Origin: VXPQ01 sp965248175
Lineage (GTDB): Bacteria > Bacteroidota > Rhodothermia > Rhodothermales > VXPQ01
Assembly (NCBI GenBank): GCA_965248175.1
Contig: OZ252093.1
Span: 1-64,000 of the forward strand
Direction: 5' to 3'
DNA length: 64,000 nt
A model generated the notes under the pieces. The model saw only the letters and a program-made list of their open reading frames with translations. It ran no database searches and had not been told where the DNA came from. Below are positions 35,813-44,430 of this stretch, piece by piece (the stretch's first letter is position 1; every line of letters starts with the position of its first letter). The position numbers and the translations under genes were made by a program.

Positions 35813-35941
35813 TCACCCTTCTCGCATGAACAACCGTGTCGCCTCGGCAATCGTCATTGCGCCGTATCGCGGATTCGAGCAATGGGCAATCTCCGGGGCG
35901 GTGGGGTCTCGCTTCGGCTTGTCTGGTTCGGGTTTCATCAT
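35813..35941 (-). CDS. Small passenger ORF in IS1595-type element
   Basis: A 42-residue ORF downstream of the transposase: starts MMKPEPDKPKRDPTAP and ends AEATRLFMREG. Pro/Lys-rich start, short helical end. No family known to me. It occupies the same position as the ORF at 21978-22127, but the two sequences are not clearly alike. Confidence 0.35.
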   Translation of the reverse strand: MMKPEPDKPKRDPTAPEIAHCSNPRYGAMTIAEATRLFMREG

Positions 35942-36014
35942 GCTGCCAGATATGCCATGAGGTATTCCATGCCGCATGGCTTACTCCTGAAACATGTGTG
36001 AGGCATGTACAGGG

Positions 36015-36956
36015 TCAAGTGATCAGGTCTTTGTACATAATGCGCTTGCCCACCAGACAGCCCGCCACGTGTTCCATCTGGTCGATGGTATCGAGGCCCC
36101 GGACATTGTGCTTGCCGCAAAACTGGTTCACGTAGCGTTGCAGGTGTTTGTGCGACAGATGGTGATACACGCCGTTGACGCTCCGCTTCAACGTTGCCCA
36201 GAACGATTCCACCCCGTTCGTATGGACCATACCGTTTACGTACTCCTTGACACTGTGTTGAACGCTCTCATGCTCGTACAGATACTTCAGCCCGACATAG
36301 CCCCGGTGATCGTCTGTATAGACCTTGGCGCCATATTCCATGTGGTCAAGCACGAAGCCTTGCAGCGTTTCGCCGGTGGTATTGTCTACAACCTTTGCGA
36401 CAACCCGATTCGTGGCCCTGTCCTTCGCGCCTACGACCGCAGCCTTGCCTACCGGTCCGCGCCCCGCATGTAGTTTCTTCGATGCGTGCTTGTTCGCTTC
36501 CTTGCCGCCCACGTACGTTTCATCAACCTCTACCGGACCTTCAAACGCTTCGGCTATCGCAGGAGCGAACGCCTCGCGGATACGCTGGAGCATGAACCAC
36601 GCCGTCGTTTGCGTTACCCCAATGTCCCGATGCAGTTTCATGCTCGAGATACCCTTCAAGCTGGTCATTTCAAGGTAGATGGCCCAAACCCACTTTTTCA
36701 GCGGCGCCTTGCTTGATTCCAACGCCGTTTTCGTGCGTACGGAAAACGTTCTGTTGCAATCCCTGCACCGGTAAGGCATCGTCTTGTGCGTTCCTTCGTA
36801 TGTATCGGCTCCCTTGCAGCGCGGACAAAATCGACCATCGGGCCAAACAACCGCCTCGAACCAGCGTCGAGCAGCATCCTCATCGGGGAAACATTCTGCC
36901 AGTTCAATGACCGTGATTCCGTTTCTGTGATTGCGTCCGGGCGCCCGATAAGCCAT
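36015..36956 (-). CDS. IS1595 family transposase
   Basis: A 313-residue ISXO2-like enzyme: zinc ribbon CPRCKGADTYEG ... YRCRDC, helical KLHRDIGVTQTTAWFMLQRI, catalytic VEVDETYVGGKEANKHASKK, KVYTDDHRGY and NGVESFWATLKR. Intact, full length. Confidence 0.92.
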   Translation of the reverse strand: MAYRAPGRNHRNGITVIELAECFPDEDAARRWFEAVVWPDGRFCPRCKGADTYEGTHKTMPYRCRDCNRTFSVRTKTALESSKAPLKKWVWAIYLEMTSLKGISSMKLHRDIGVTQTTAWFMLQRIREAFAPAIAEAFEGPVEVDETYVGGKEANKHASKKLHAGRGPVGKAAVVGAKDRATNRVVAKVVDNTTGETLQGFVLDHMEYGAKVYTDDHRGYVGLKYLYEHESVQHSVKEYVNGMVHTNGVESFWATLKRSVNGVYHHLSHKHLQRYVNQFCGKHNVRGLDTIDQMEHVAGCLVGKRIMYKDLIT

Positions 36957-37195
36957 TTTCTTTTCCGATTTGTTTACTCTTTAGTACGTAACCGGCTCCC
37001 GAAAAGTTTCACCTATCTATATAATCCCCGAAAAATGTCTGCCCCCACGATGTCCAAGGTGCTTAAGGTGCTGCAGGAAATGTTTGCTCCGTAGAGGCAA
37101 TGTCGCCGGGGCTCCATCATGCTCCCGGTGCATCGATGGGAAGTAATGCTTATGTCGTCCTTGCGTCTGAAGCGTTTCCGGGCGATTTTGAAGCT

Positions 37196-37912
37196 ATGAC
37201 CCTTGCAGAAATACAGGCCCGGCTCGAGGCAGCGGGCAATGCAGACATTGCGGCCCACTCAGCGCGCTTCTTTCGCACCGGCCCGGGCGAATACGGGGAG
37301 GGAGACCGATTCCGGGGTATCCGCGTACCCGTACTTCGCAAACTGGCACGGACCTGCGATGCGGCGGATTTTCCCGTGGTCGAGCAACTTCTCATGTCGC
37401 CGTGGCACGAAGACCGGCTATGCGCCCTTTTCATGCTCATCCGGCGGTACGAACGCGGAGACGATGCGCAAAAGGAAGCGGTATTCAACCTCTATCTGAG
37501 GCGGGTCGAGTACGTCAACAACTGGGATCTGGTCGATTCTTCCGCCTCGCAGATTGTGGGTGCGTATCTGGAGTCAGGGGAGAAGCGCTTGCTTTTCGAC
37601 TGGGTCCGTGACGCGAGCCTTTGGAAGCGCCGCATTGCAGTCATTGCTACCTACCGGTACATCAAACGGGGCCGCTTCGACGAGTTTCTGGAAATAGCCG
37701 AACAGCTCCTTAGCGACGGCCACGATCTTATACACAAGGCCGTCGGGTGGATGCTGCGCGAAGTGGGGAAGAAGGACCTTGCCGTGGAGGAAGCCTTCCT
37801 GCGCCGCCACTACCGGAACATGCCCCGGACCATGCTGCGCTATGCCATCGAACGATTCGACGAAAAAATGCGCCGGGCGTATCTGGAGGGGAGGATTGAA
37901 TGTTTGAAGTAG
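37196..37912 (+). CDS. DNA alkylation repair protein (AlkD-like DNA glycosylase)
   Basis: A HEAT-like repeat protein of the AlkC/AlkD superfamily, which excises N3- and N7-alkylated purines without base flipping. Landmarks: RFFRTGPGEYGEGDRFRGIR, VPVLRKLAR, EDRLCALFMLIRRYERGD, and the strongly conserved YVNNWDLVDSSASQIVG, with later AVGWMLREVGKKD. The frame is open from 37100 (ATG with AGAGG nearby), adding 32 residues; family members usually start near MTLAEIQARL, so I place the start at 37196. It is cargo of the 12-kb IS-bounded unit. The IS5 remnant begins 4 bp after its stop. Confidence 0.88.
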   Translation: MTLAEIQARLEAAGNADIAAHSARFFRTGPGEYGEGDRFRGIRVPVLRKLARTCDAADFPVVEQLLMSPWHEDRLCALFMLIRRYERGDDAQKEAVFNLYLRRVEYVNNWDLVDSSASQIVGAYLESGEKRLLFDWVRDASLWKRRIAVIATYRYIKRGRFDEFLEIAEQLLSDGHDLIHKAVGWMLREVGKKDLAVEEAFLRRHYRNMPRTMLRYAIERFDEKMRRAYLEGRIECLK

Positions 37913-37916
37913 TTTA

Positions 37917-38947
37917 GGAAGTTCTGATCAATCCATCACTGGGAGTCGAATTGAAGATTCGAGACCTGGGAAGGGCGATTTCAGGTTGGACAGGGGCCGT
38001 CAGGGGTCGGATTCAAGGCCGAATCTACGATATTGTTGCGTTTTAGCGCCCCGGACGCCTCAAAACGCGGCGCCCGGGCATACCTATCCCGCGACAGCTA
38101 TCAATTTCTTGCGCGCCATGAAGAAATTCGCCAGCGCAAACAGCGTATAGACCTGCGCCGCGTTCTTGCGCAACCCGCGGTAGCGCGTCTTGCGGTAGCC
38201 CCAAAGGTGCTTGACCACCCCGAAGGGATGCTCTACGCGAGCACGAGTGCGGTTGCTCTTGCGATTGAACGAAGCGTCCGCGCACGTCAGTTTCCTGCCT
38301 CTGGCCGCCTTGCGCAACACGCGCCAGGCGACGCCTTGCGACTCGGCGCGCTCCTTGCGCTTTCGGCACGCGTAGCCCTTGTCGCCGTAGATCGTCTTCT
38401 CCTCGCCGTGAAGACACTGCTCCATCATCGTCACGTCGTGCACGTTCGCCGCCGTTACTTCTACGCTGTGCACATAGCCCTGCGTGTCCGTGCCGATATG
38501 CGCTTTCATCCCGAAATGCCACTTGTTCGCCTTACGAGTGGACTTCATCTGAGGATCGCGCTGACCAGAGCGGTTCTTCGTAGACGTCGGAGCAGAAATG
38601 ATCGTCGCGTCCACGATACTGCCCTCGCGAACCATGATGCCACAAGAACGAAGGTGCTTGCCGCTAATCGACAGAAGCGTCTTCGTCAACTCGCGCTCTT
38701 CAAGCCAGTGACGAAACTTGCATATCGTCGTCTCGTCCGGCGCGTAGCCCGCCTCCAGACGCGCGAAACGACGCATCGCAATATTATCGTGCAGGGCGTC
38801 TTCCATGCCCGGATCCGAATGCCCGAACCATTGCTGCATGAAGTAGATTCGAAGCATCACCTCAAGACCGACCGGAGGACGCCCCTTGGCGCCCTTGGGA
38901 TAGAAAGGCTCCAATTCCGAAAGAAAAACCTTCCAGGGAAGCACCGC
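37917..38947 (-). mobile_element. IS5-family insertion sequence copy 2, truncated
   Basis: Starts GGAAGTTCTGATCAATCCAT like copy 1 and is nearly identical to it, but breaks off at GCACCGC where the IS3 copy A begins. The missing 5' part of the transposase does not reappear beyond IS3 copy A, so sequence was lost after the IS3 insertion. Confidence 0.88.
38084..38944 (-). pseudogene. IS5 family transposase, N-terminally truncated
   Basis: Lacks about the first 30 residues of the 315-residue copy at 27311-28258; otherwise it retains the catalytic motifs (IVDATIISAPTST, IYGDKGYACRKR, RARVEHPFGVVK). It has no native start or promoter. Confidence 0.88.
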
Positions 38948-39009
38948 AGAAGTGGTCCGTAAAAACCGGACAGTTTTTTTCGTGTTTTTAAGTGTACTGT
39001 CGCGTCGGT

Positions 39010-39885
39010 TTATGCCGCTTTGGCGAGCGGTTTTCGTTTGTAGAATACGTCGTCGGGCGTTCGGTTGTCAAGTCCCTGGTGAGGGCGCTCTTCGTTGAAG
39101 TAGCGCAGGTAATCGGCAATCCCCTTCCCGGCCTCGACCACCGTCTCGTAGGCGTGCCGGTAGACCTCTTCCTGCTTGAGGCTGCGCCATAGGCGCTCCA
39201 CGTACACATTGTCGAGCCAGCGGCCCTTGCCGTCCATAGAGATGCGCACGCCATGCTCCTTGAGCGCACCGGTGAACGCCTCGGAGGTAAACTGCGCTCC
39301 CCGGTCGGTATTGAAGACCTCAGGTGCGCCGTAGCGGACAATGGCCTCTTCCATCGCTTCGACGCAAAAGGCGGCGTCCATCGTGTTCGAGAGCCGGTGG
39401 GCGAGCACCTTGCGGCTATGCCAGTCGATTACGGCCACAAGATAAAGAAAGCCCTTCGCCATGGGGATGTACGTAATGTCCGCCGCATAGACCTCGCGGG
39501 GTTTCGTCACCTTCATGCCCCTGAGCAGATAGGGATAGATCCTGTGTCCGTCCCCAGGAGACGACGTGCGGCGCTTGGGGTAAATGGCCCTAAGGCCCAT
39601 CAGGCGCATGAGGCGAACGACGCGGCTTCTGGCGACACGGACGCCTCGCGCCTCGAGCATGCTCTTTATCGTGCGCGATCCGCTCGTGGGACGCTCCATA
39701 TAGAGCCTGTCGATCTCTTTCATCACGGTAAGGTTCTCTTCGCTCTCTGCCCGGGGACGATAGTAGGCCGTCGAACGACTCAACGACAGAAGCCTCGACT
39801 GGCGAACCACCGGCAAGGCATCGGAACGATCTATTCTCGCCCGGCGCTCGGCTAACGGTCTCGACCGAGCGCCTTCGATAAAAAA
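39010..39885 (-). CDS. IS3 transposase OrfB (copy A)
   Basis: The rve integrase core: VYAADITYIPMAKGFLYLVA (first Asp), FNTDRGAQFTS (second Asp), and WLDNVYVERLWRSLKQEEVY with the Glu, after an HTH_21 region (RPTSGSRTIKSMLEARG). The frame is entered from OrfA by an expected -1 slip at T TTT TTA (39879-39885 on the opposite strand). Intact. Confidence 0.88.
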   Translation of the reverse strand, partial: FFIEGARSRPLAERRARIDRSDALPVVRQSRLLSLSRSTAYYRPRAESEENLTVMKEIDRLYMERPTSGSRTIKSMLEARGVRVARSRVVRLMRLMGLRAIYPKRRTSSPGDGHRIYPYLLRGMKVTKPREVYAADITYIPMAKGFLYLVAVIDWHSRKVLAHRLSNTMDAAFCVEAMEEAIVRYGAPEVFNTDRGAQFTSEAFTGALKEHGVRISMDGKGRWLDNVYVERLWRSLKQEEVYRHAYETVVEAGKGIADYLRYFNEERPHQGLDNRTPDDVFYKRKPLAKAA

Positions 39886-40145
39886 TCCTTCTCCATCGAC
39901 AACTCTCCGATCTTCGCGTGCAGCGCCTTGATCCGGTCGTCGCGCTCGTCCGGGGCGCCGCCGCGGCCTCGGGTGAACGCCTCCTCGGCGGTCTCTACCA
40001 GCTGCTTCTTCCACGATTGTATCTGGTTCGGGTGCACCTCGAAGCGCTCTGCGAGTTCGGCCAGCGTACGGTCGCCGCGAACGGCGGCGAGGGCTACCTT
40101 CGCCTTGAACGAAGGACTATGGGTTCTGCGTGTGCGTCTTGACAT
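39852..40145 (-). CDS. IS3 transposase OrfA (copy A)
   Basis: A 97-residue HTH protein starting MSRRTRRTHSPSFKAKVALA, with a leucine-zipper-like C-terminus (ALHAKIGELSMEKDFLSKAL). Longer upstream starts run into the IS end and are unlikely. It overlaps OrfB. Confidence 0.88.
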   Translation of the reverse strand: MSRRTRRTHSPSFKAKVALAAVRGDRTLAELAERFEVHPNQIQSWKKQLVETAEEAFTRGRGGAPDERDDRIKALHAKIGELSMEKDFLSKALGRDR

Positions 40146-40247
40146 GGGTCTCGTCAGGTTGATTGTATCGGAACAAGGTCGCAACACTACACCTTGAATT
40201 CCGCGAAAATCTGTCCAAACAACCCGAACCACCTCTGAACCACCTCT

Positions 40248-40335
40248 CTCGTCGGGTTAGATTGTATCGAAACAAGGTCGCAACACTACACCTTAAATTC
40301 CCCGGAAATCTGTCCAATCAACCCGAACCACCTCT
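40248..40335. repeat. IS3 right-end remnant / palindromic element
   Basis: An extra copy of the IS3 right-end sequence (CTCGTCGGGTTAGATTGTAT to CGAACCACCTCT) directly after copy A, preceded by a duplicated GAACCACCTCT (40237-40247). It probably remains from a lost IS3 copy or is a miniature derivative like that at 21294-21385. Confidence 0.65.
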
Positions 40336-40481
40336 AACTTTCGTAATATAAGCCCCCTGGTTTTTACTTGACATTTCAAGGCTAACATCATACATTGCTC
40401 CCCTGTTTTTCTCAACCAAAGAAGTGGTCCGTAAAAACTGGACAGTTTTTTTCGGGTTTTTAAGTGTACTGTCGCGTCGGG

Positions 40482-41357
40482 TTATGCCGCTTTGGGCAGC
40501 GGTTTTCGTTCGTAGAATACGTCGTCGGGGGTTCGGTTGTCAAGTCCCTGGTGGGGACGTTCTTCGTTGAAGTAGCGCAGGTAATCGGCAATCCCCTTCT
40601 CGGCCTCGGCCACCGTCTCGTACGCGTGCCGGTAGACCTCTTCCTGCTTGAGGCTGCGCCAGAGGCGCTCCACGTACACATTGTCGAGCCAGCGGCCCTT
40701 GCCGTCCATGGAAATTTGCACGCCATGCTCCTTGAGCGCACCGGTGAACGCCTCGGAGGTAAACTGCGCTCCCTGATCGGTATTGAAGACCTCCGGGGCG
40801 CCGTAGCGGGCAATGGCTTCTTCCATCGCTTCGACGCAAAAGGCGGCGTCCATCGTGTTCGAGAGCCGGTGTGCGAGCGCCTTGCGGCTATGCCAGTCGA
40901 TCACGGCTACGAGATAAAGAAAGCCCTTCGCCATAGGGATGTACGTAATGTCCGCCGCATAGACTTGCCGGGGTCTCGTCACCTTCATGCCTCTGAGCAG
41001 ATAAGGATAAATCCTGTGCCCTTTTCCTGGAGACGACGTGCGGCGCTTGGGGTAAATGGCCCTAAGGCCCATCAGGCGCATGAGGCGAACGACGCGGCTT
41101 CTGGCGACACGGACGCCTCGCGCCTCGAGCATGCTCTTTATCGTGCGCGATCCGCTCGTGGGGCGTTCCATGTAGAGCCTGTCGATCTCTTTCATCACGG
41201 TAAGGTGCTCCTCGCTCTCGCCCCGAGGAGTGTAGTAGGCCGTCGAACGACTCAACGACAAGAGCTTCGACTGGCGAACCGCGGGCAAGGCATGGGCGCG
41301 ATCTATCCTCGCCCGGCGCTCGGCTAACGATCTCGACCGAGCGCCTTCGATAAAAAA
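40482..41357 (-). CDS. IS3 transposase OrfB (copy B)
   Basis: Nearly identical to copy A OrfB: VYAADITYIPMAKGF, FNTDQGAQFTSEAF, WLDNVYVERLWRSLK. Expected to be made as an OrfAB fusion through the slippery T TTT TTA at 41351-41357. Intact. Confidence 0.87.
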   Translation of the reverse strand, partial: FFIEGARSRSLAERRARIDRAHALPAVRQSKLLSLSRSTAYYTPRGESEEHLTVMKEIDRLYMERPTSGSRTIKSMLEARGVRVARSRVVRLMRLMGLRAIYPKRRTSSPGKGHRIYPYLLRGMKVTRPRQVYAADITYIPMAKGFLYLVAVIDWHSRKALAHRLSNTMDAAFCVEAMEEAIARYGAPEVFNTDQGAQFTSEAFTGALKEHGVQISMDGKGRWLDNVYVERLWRSLKQEEVYRHAYETVAEAEKGIADYLRYFNEERPHQGLDNRTPDDVFYERKPLPKAA

Positions 41358-41617
41358 TCCTTCTCCATCGACAACTCTCCGATCTTCGCGTGAAGCACCT
41401 TTATCTGATCGTCGCGCTCGTCCGGGGCGCCGCCGCGGCCTCGGGTGAAAGCCTCCTCGGCGGTCTCTACCAGCTGCTTCTTCCAGGATTGTATCTGGTT
41501 CGGGTGCACCTCGAAGCGCTCGGCGAGTTCGGCCAGCGTACGGTCGCCGCGAACGGCGGCGAGGGCTACCTTCGCCTTGAACGAAGGACTATGGGTTCTG
41601 CGTGTGCGTCTTGACAT
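41324..41617 (-). CDS. IS3 transposase OrfA (copy B)
   Basis: 97 residues from MSRRTRRTHS, identical in layout to copy A; one visible difference is RDDQIKVLHAKIG. Confidence 0.87.
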   Translation of the reverse strand: MSRRTRRTHSPSFKAKVALAAVRGDRTLAELAERFEVHPNQIQSWKKQLVETAEEAFTRGRGGAPDERDDQIKVLHAKIGELSMEKDFLSKALGRDR

Positions 41618-41723
41618 GGGTCTCGTCGGGTTGATTGGATCGGAACAAGGTCGCAACGCTACACCTTAAATCCCGCCAAAATCTGTCCAATCAACCCGAA
41701 CCACCTCTCAAACGCAGGCAGGA

Positions 41724-43742
41724 ATGTTCTTAGACGCACGCTTTGTTCTCTTTCTAGCATTAGCGGTCATTCTTGGAGCAAGCCAACCGTTGCAGGCACA
41801 GATAAGTGAAGGGGGTGAACCCTACGGATTGTCAAATCCGATCCGATCCAAACTGTCTCCTGTCGTATTGTCTCCCGTTGACGTGGATGCTTTCCTGGCG
41901 GCAGACGAGGAGAAGCGACGCCAGGGTCGGACCATACCGTTCCGGTACGGAGCGCCTATTGAGGTAGATCTGGGACTGGATAATGCCGGAACATGGACCG
42001 ATCTGCCCAACGGAGATCGGCTGTGGAGCTTGAAGATCAAGAGTCCTGGAGCTACCGCGCTAGGCTTAATCTACGATACGTTCCAGATGCCCTTGGGTGC
42101 CCGGTTTTTTGTCTATAACGAAGACGCGAGCATGGTGTTGGGGGCCTTCACCATTCGCAACAACAAGAAGCATGGTAAGTTTGCTACGGCTCCAGTTCGG
42201 GGCGATGCTGTTATTCTAGAATACTACGAACCATTGTTCTTAAGGGGAGAGGGCACGCTTCATGTGACCAGAGTCATCCATGCCTTCCGTGATGCCTCGG
42301 GTCCGGGTGTAAGGCCCACTGAAGAGACTGGAGCTGGCAAGTCGATGGACTTTGGAGAATCGTCTACCTGTAATGTGAACGTCAATTGCTCACAGGGGTC
42401 GGGATGGGGCAACGAACGGGATGCGGTAGCGCTCGTCCTAACCGACGTAGGAACAGCCTGTACAGGGGCCCTTGTAAATAATGTGCCACAGAACTTGACG
42501 GCCTACTTTCTCACAGCTAATCACTGTCTTTCGGGCAACGTCAACAACTGGCTTTTCAGGTTCAACTACCAGAACAATTCCTGTTCGAATGTCGATGGCC
42601 CGTACAATAATGTAGTACAGGGCGCCATGGTGAGAGCAAGCGATACCCCTTCGGATTTTGCCCTCCTTGAACTCGATGTCCTCCCGCCGAAGAGTTACGA
42701 CGTCTATTACGCGGGCTGGTCGAGGAGCACTTCGGCTGCAACGTCGTCAGTAAGCATACACCATCCCCGGGCGGATATTAAGAAAATCTCCATTGACAAC
42801 GACACGGCTGTATCAGACACCTGGGGTGGAACGCCTCCTAACTCGCACTGGGAGGTTTACTTCGACACGGGGACGGCGGAATATGGCTCCTCTGGGGCGC
42901 CGTTGTTTGATCAGAATCACCGCATCGTGGGGCAGCTTCATGGAAACATAGATCCTGCCTTCACCGGGGACAATTTCTGCGCTGTTCCTCATATCTGGTT
43001 TGGCAAGTTCTCGATATCCTGGAACTACGGTAGCAGTTCGTCAACCCGCCTCAAGAATTGGCTTGATCCTAGCAGCCAAAGTCCCACTATGTTCAATGGC
43101 CGGCGTGACCCTCGCCCGCACGCCCCCACCAACCTCACAATTACCAATTTCTACAGCGTAGGGCAATACCCCAATCTGAGCTGGACGGCCAGCGCGACTT
43201 CCGGCGTTAGTAGTTACAAGGTGTATCGGGGCATCTGTAGTGGGTCCTGTACCTGGCAGTATATCGGCTCAACCTCCGCGACGTCGTATACCGATTATCA
43301 AATAACGATTACGGCGCAAGCCAACGCGGAAGAACAGTATACCTACTACGTCTCAGCGATCAAAGGCAGCTACGAATCAGATCAGTCCAACTGGGCCTGG
43401 GTCTGGGGCGAATACATCTACATCTTTCCCAAACACGCTGCTACTGATGAGGCTTCAACCGAAGCAGCCGGGGTGCCGGAAGCCCTCTTCTTATATCCAA
43501 ACTATCCAAACCCGTTCAACCCTGCCACGGAGATCCGCTTTGCGCTGCCGGGGGCAACGCAGGTGTCACTTGTCGTGAGTGACTTCTTAGGGCGGGAGGT
43601 AGCCCGTTTGGTCGACGGCCCCATGGAGGCTGGGTATCACCGAGTTACCTTCGACGCCTCGCATTTGCCGAGTGGTACTTACCTCTACCGCCTCCAGGTT
43701 GACAACTTCAGTCAGATACATCGTATGGTGTTGGTGAAATAG
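41724..43742 (+). CDS. Secreted trypsin-fold protease (lysyl endopeptidase-like) with FN3 and C-terminal sorting domain
   Basis: A 672-residue exported enzyme. Signal peptide FVLFLALAVILGASQPLQAQ; a propeptide-like region to about 200; then a chymotrypsin-fold catalytic domain with His in AYFLTANHCLSG, Asp in SDTPSDFALLELD and Ser in YGSSGAPLFDQNHRIVGQ, with several Cys (SSTCNVNVNCSQ, TACTGALVNN) as in Achromobacter lysyl endopeptidase. An FN3-like domain follows (about 470-560). The C-terminus (LFLYPNYPNPFNPATEIRFA to VLVK) is the T9SS-type sorting domain of Rhodothermota-like bacteria. The product is therefore a surface or secreted protease. A lipoprotein gene follows 85 bp downstream. Confidence 0.88.
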   Translation: MFLDARFVLFLALAVILGASQPLQAQISEGGEPYGLSNPIRSKLSPVVLSPVDVDAFLAADEEKRRQGRTIPFRYGAPIEVDLGLDNAGTWTDLPNGDRLWSLKIKSPGATALGLIYDTFQMPLGARFFVYNEDASMVLGAFTIRNNKKHGKFATAPVRGDAVILEYYEPLFLRGEGTLHVTRVIHAFRDASGPGVRPTEETGAGKSMDFGESSTCNVNVNCSQGSGWGNERDAVALVLTDVGTACTGALVNNVPQNLTAYFLTANHCLSGNVNNWLFRFNYQNNSCSNVDGPYNNVVQGAMVRASDTPSDFALLELDVLPPKSYDVYYAGWSRSTSAATSSVSIHHPRADIKKISIDNDTAVSDTWGGTPPNSHWEVYFDTGTAEYGSSGAPLFDQNHRIVGQLHGNIDPAFTGDNFCAVPHIWFGKFSISWNYGSSSSTRLKNWLDPSSQSPTMFNGRRDPRPHAPTNLTITNFYSVGQYPNLSWTASATSGVSSYKVYRGICSGSCTWQYIGSTSATSYTDYQITITAQANAEEQYTYYVSAIKGSYESDQSNWAWVWGEYIYIFPKHAATDEASTEAAGVPEALFLYPNYPNPFNPATEIRFALPGATQVSLVVSDFLGREVARLVDGPMEAGYHRVTFDASHLPSGTYLYRLQVDNFSQIHRMVLVK

Positions 43743-43758
43743 ATGTGTGGTTTAGCCT

Positions 43759-43789
43759 GGGGTGGTACCCTAACAAGGGGCACCACCCC
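43759..43789 (+). terminator. Hairpin between protease and lipoprotein genes
   Basis: GGGGTGGTACCC pairs with GGGGCACCACCCC (one bulge) around the loop TAACAA. There is no long T run after it (CACCGTTTC), so it could be a weak terminator or an attenuator/stability element controlling the downstream lipoprotein. Confidence 0.45.
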
Positions 43790-43827
43790 ACCGTTTCATG
43801 CGTACGCCTAGCAAGAGAGGAGACATC

Positions 43828-44307
43828 ATGAAGAAGATACTTGCATATAGCATCACCACCGTACTACTCGCCGTAAGCACCCTCGCCATGGGATGCAGTC
43901 TATTCTCTGACGACAGCACCGGAATACACGTTAGAACAGATAGCGATTCATACGATGCCGCATCCAGCTTAAACTTGACAGTCATGAACCTGTCGGACAA
44001 TCCCGTCTACTATCTCTGCAAGGGGGTCATTACGCTTCAGGAATTAGACGAAGGGCGTGTCAAAAATGCATGGATGGTTCATGGCTTCGAATTTTGCTAC
44101 GGGCCAACCCCAATTGTGCCAGACGAATCTGCACGGTTTGTGTTTAATCTGAATAGCGACTTCCTCCGTGAGCGTCTGTTAGAGGCGCAGTTCGATGAGC
44201 GTGTACGCTACCGCTTTGAGATCGATCTGTATGCTGACACGGATTTGAAACGACCACTAGCTCCGGAAGATCGGCTATCGAACCAGTTCTCTATAGTGAG
44301 ATTGTGA
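43828..44307 (+). CDS. Lipoprotein with single Ig-like domain, possible protease partner
   Basis: A 159-residue lipoprotein from the ATG at 43828, set by AGAGAGGAGA just upstream. The lipobox signal is ITTVLLAVSTLAMGCS. The mature domain (VRTDSDSYDAASSLNLTVMN, LSDNPVYYLCKGVITLQELD, PIVPDESARFVFNLNS) has the strand order of an Ig-like fold such as the BsuPI-type proteinase inhibitors, but similarity is by pattern only. Its position after a secreted protease suggests a self-protection or chaperone role. IS3 copy C begins about 60 bp after its stop. Confidence 0.7.
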   Translation: MKKILAYSITTVLLAVSTLAMGCSLFSDDSTGIHVRTDSDSYDAASSLNLTVMNLSDNPVYYLCKGVITLQELDEGRVKNAWMVHGFEFCYGPTPIVPDESARFVFNLNSDFLRERLLEAQFDERVRYRFEIDLYADTDLKRPLAPEDRLSNQFSIVRL

Positions 44308-44430
44308 GCGTGTCGCCTCTTCCAGCGAATGTTTATGCAGAAAGCCGTGTCGTTATACTGGCGCGGTCAGAAATGGTCCGAAAAAACTGGACAGTTTTTT
44401 TTGCGTTTTTAAGTGTACTGTCGCGTCGGG

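Larger units (their letters stand above)
35754..37029 (-). mobile_element. IS1595-family insertion sequence, 1,276 bp (second type)
   Basis: 22-bp perfect terminal repeats beginning GGGGATTATATAGATAGGTG. It carries one intact transposase and a small downstream ORF. It is a different element from the IS1595 at 21941-23304, with different ends and a related but distinct transposase. Confidence 0.88.
38948..40236 (-). mobile_element. IS3-family insertion sequence, copy A (1,289 bp)
   Basis: The left end AGAAGTGGTCCGTAAAAAC and the right end, complement of AGAGGTGGTTCGGG, form an imperfect inverted repeat with TGGACAG conserved. Same length as copies B and C. No target duplication is visible: left flank CGC (IS5 sequence), right flank GAA. 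Confidence 0.9.
40420..41708 (-). mobile_element. IS3-family insertion sequence, copy B (1,289 bp)
   Basis: Same ends and length as copies A and C. Flanked by CAA on both sides (40417-40419 and 41709-41711), a plausible 3-bp target duplication as is usual for IS3. The right end is only 15 bp upstream of the protease start, so the IS may supply or remove its promoter. Confidence 0.9.
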
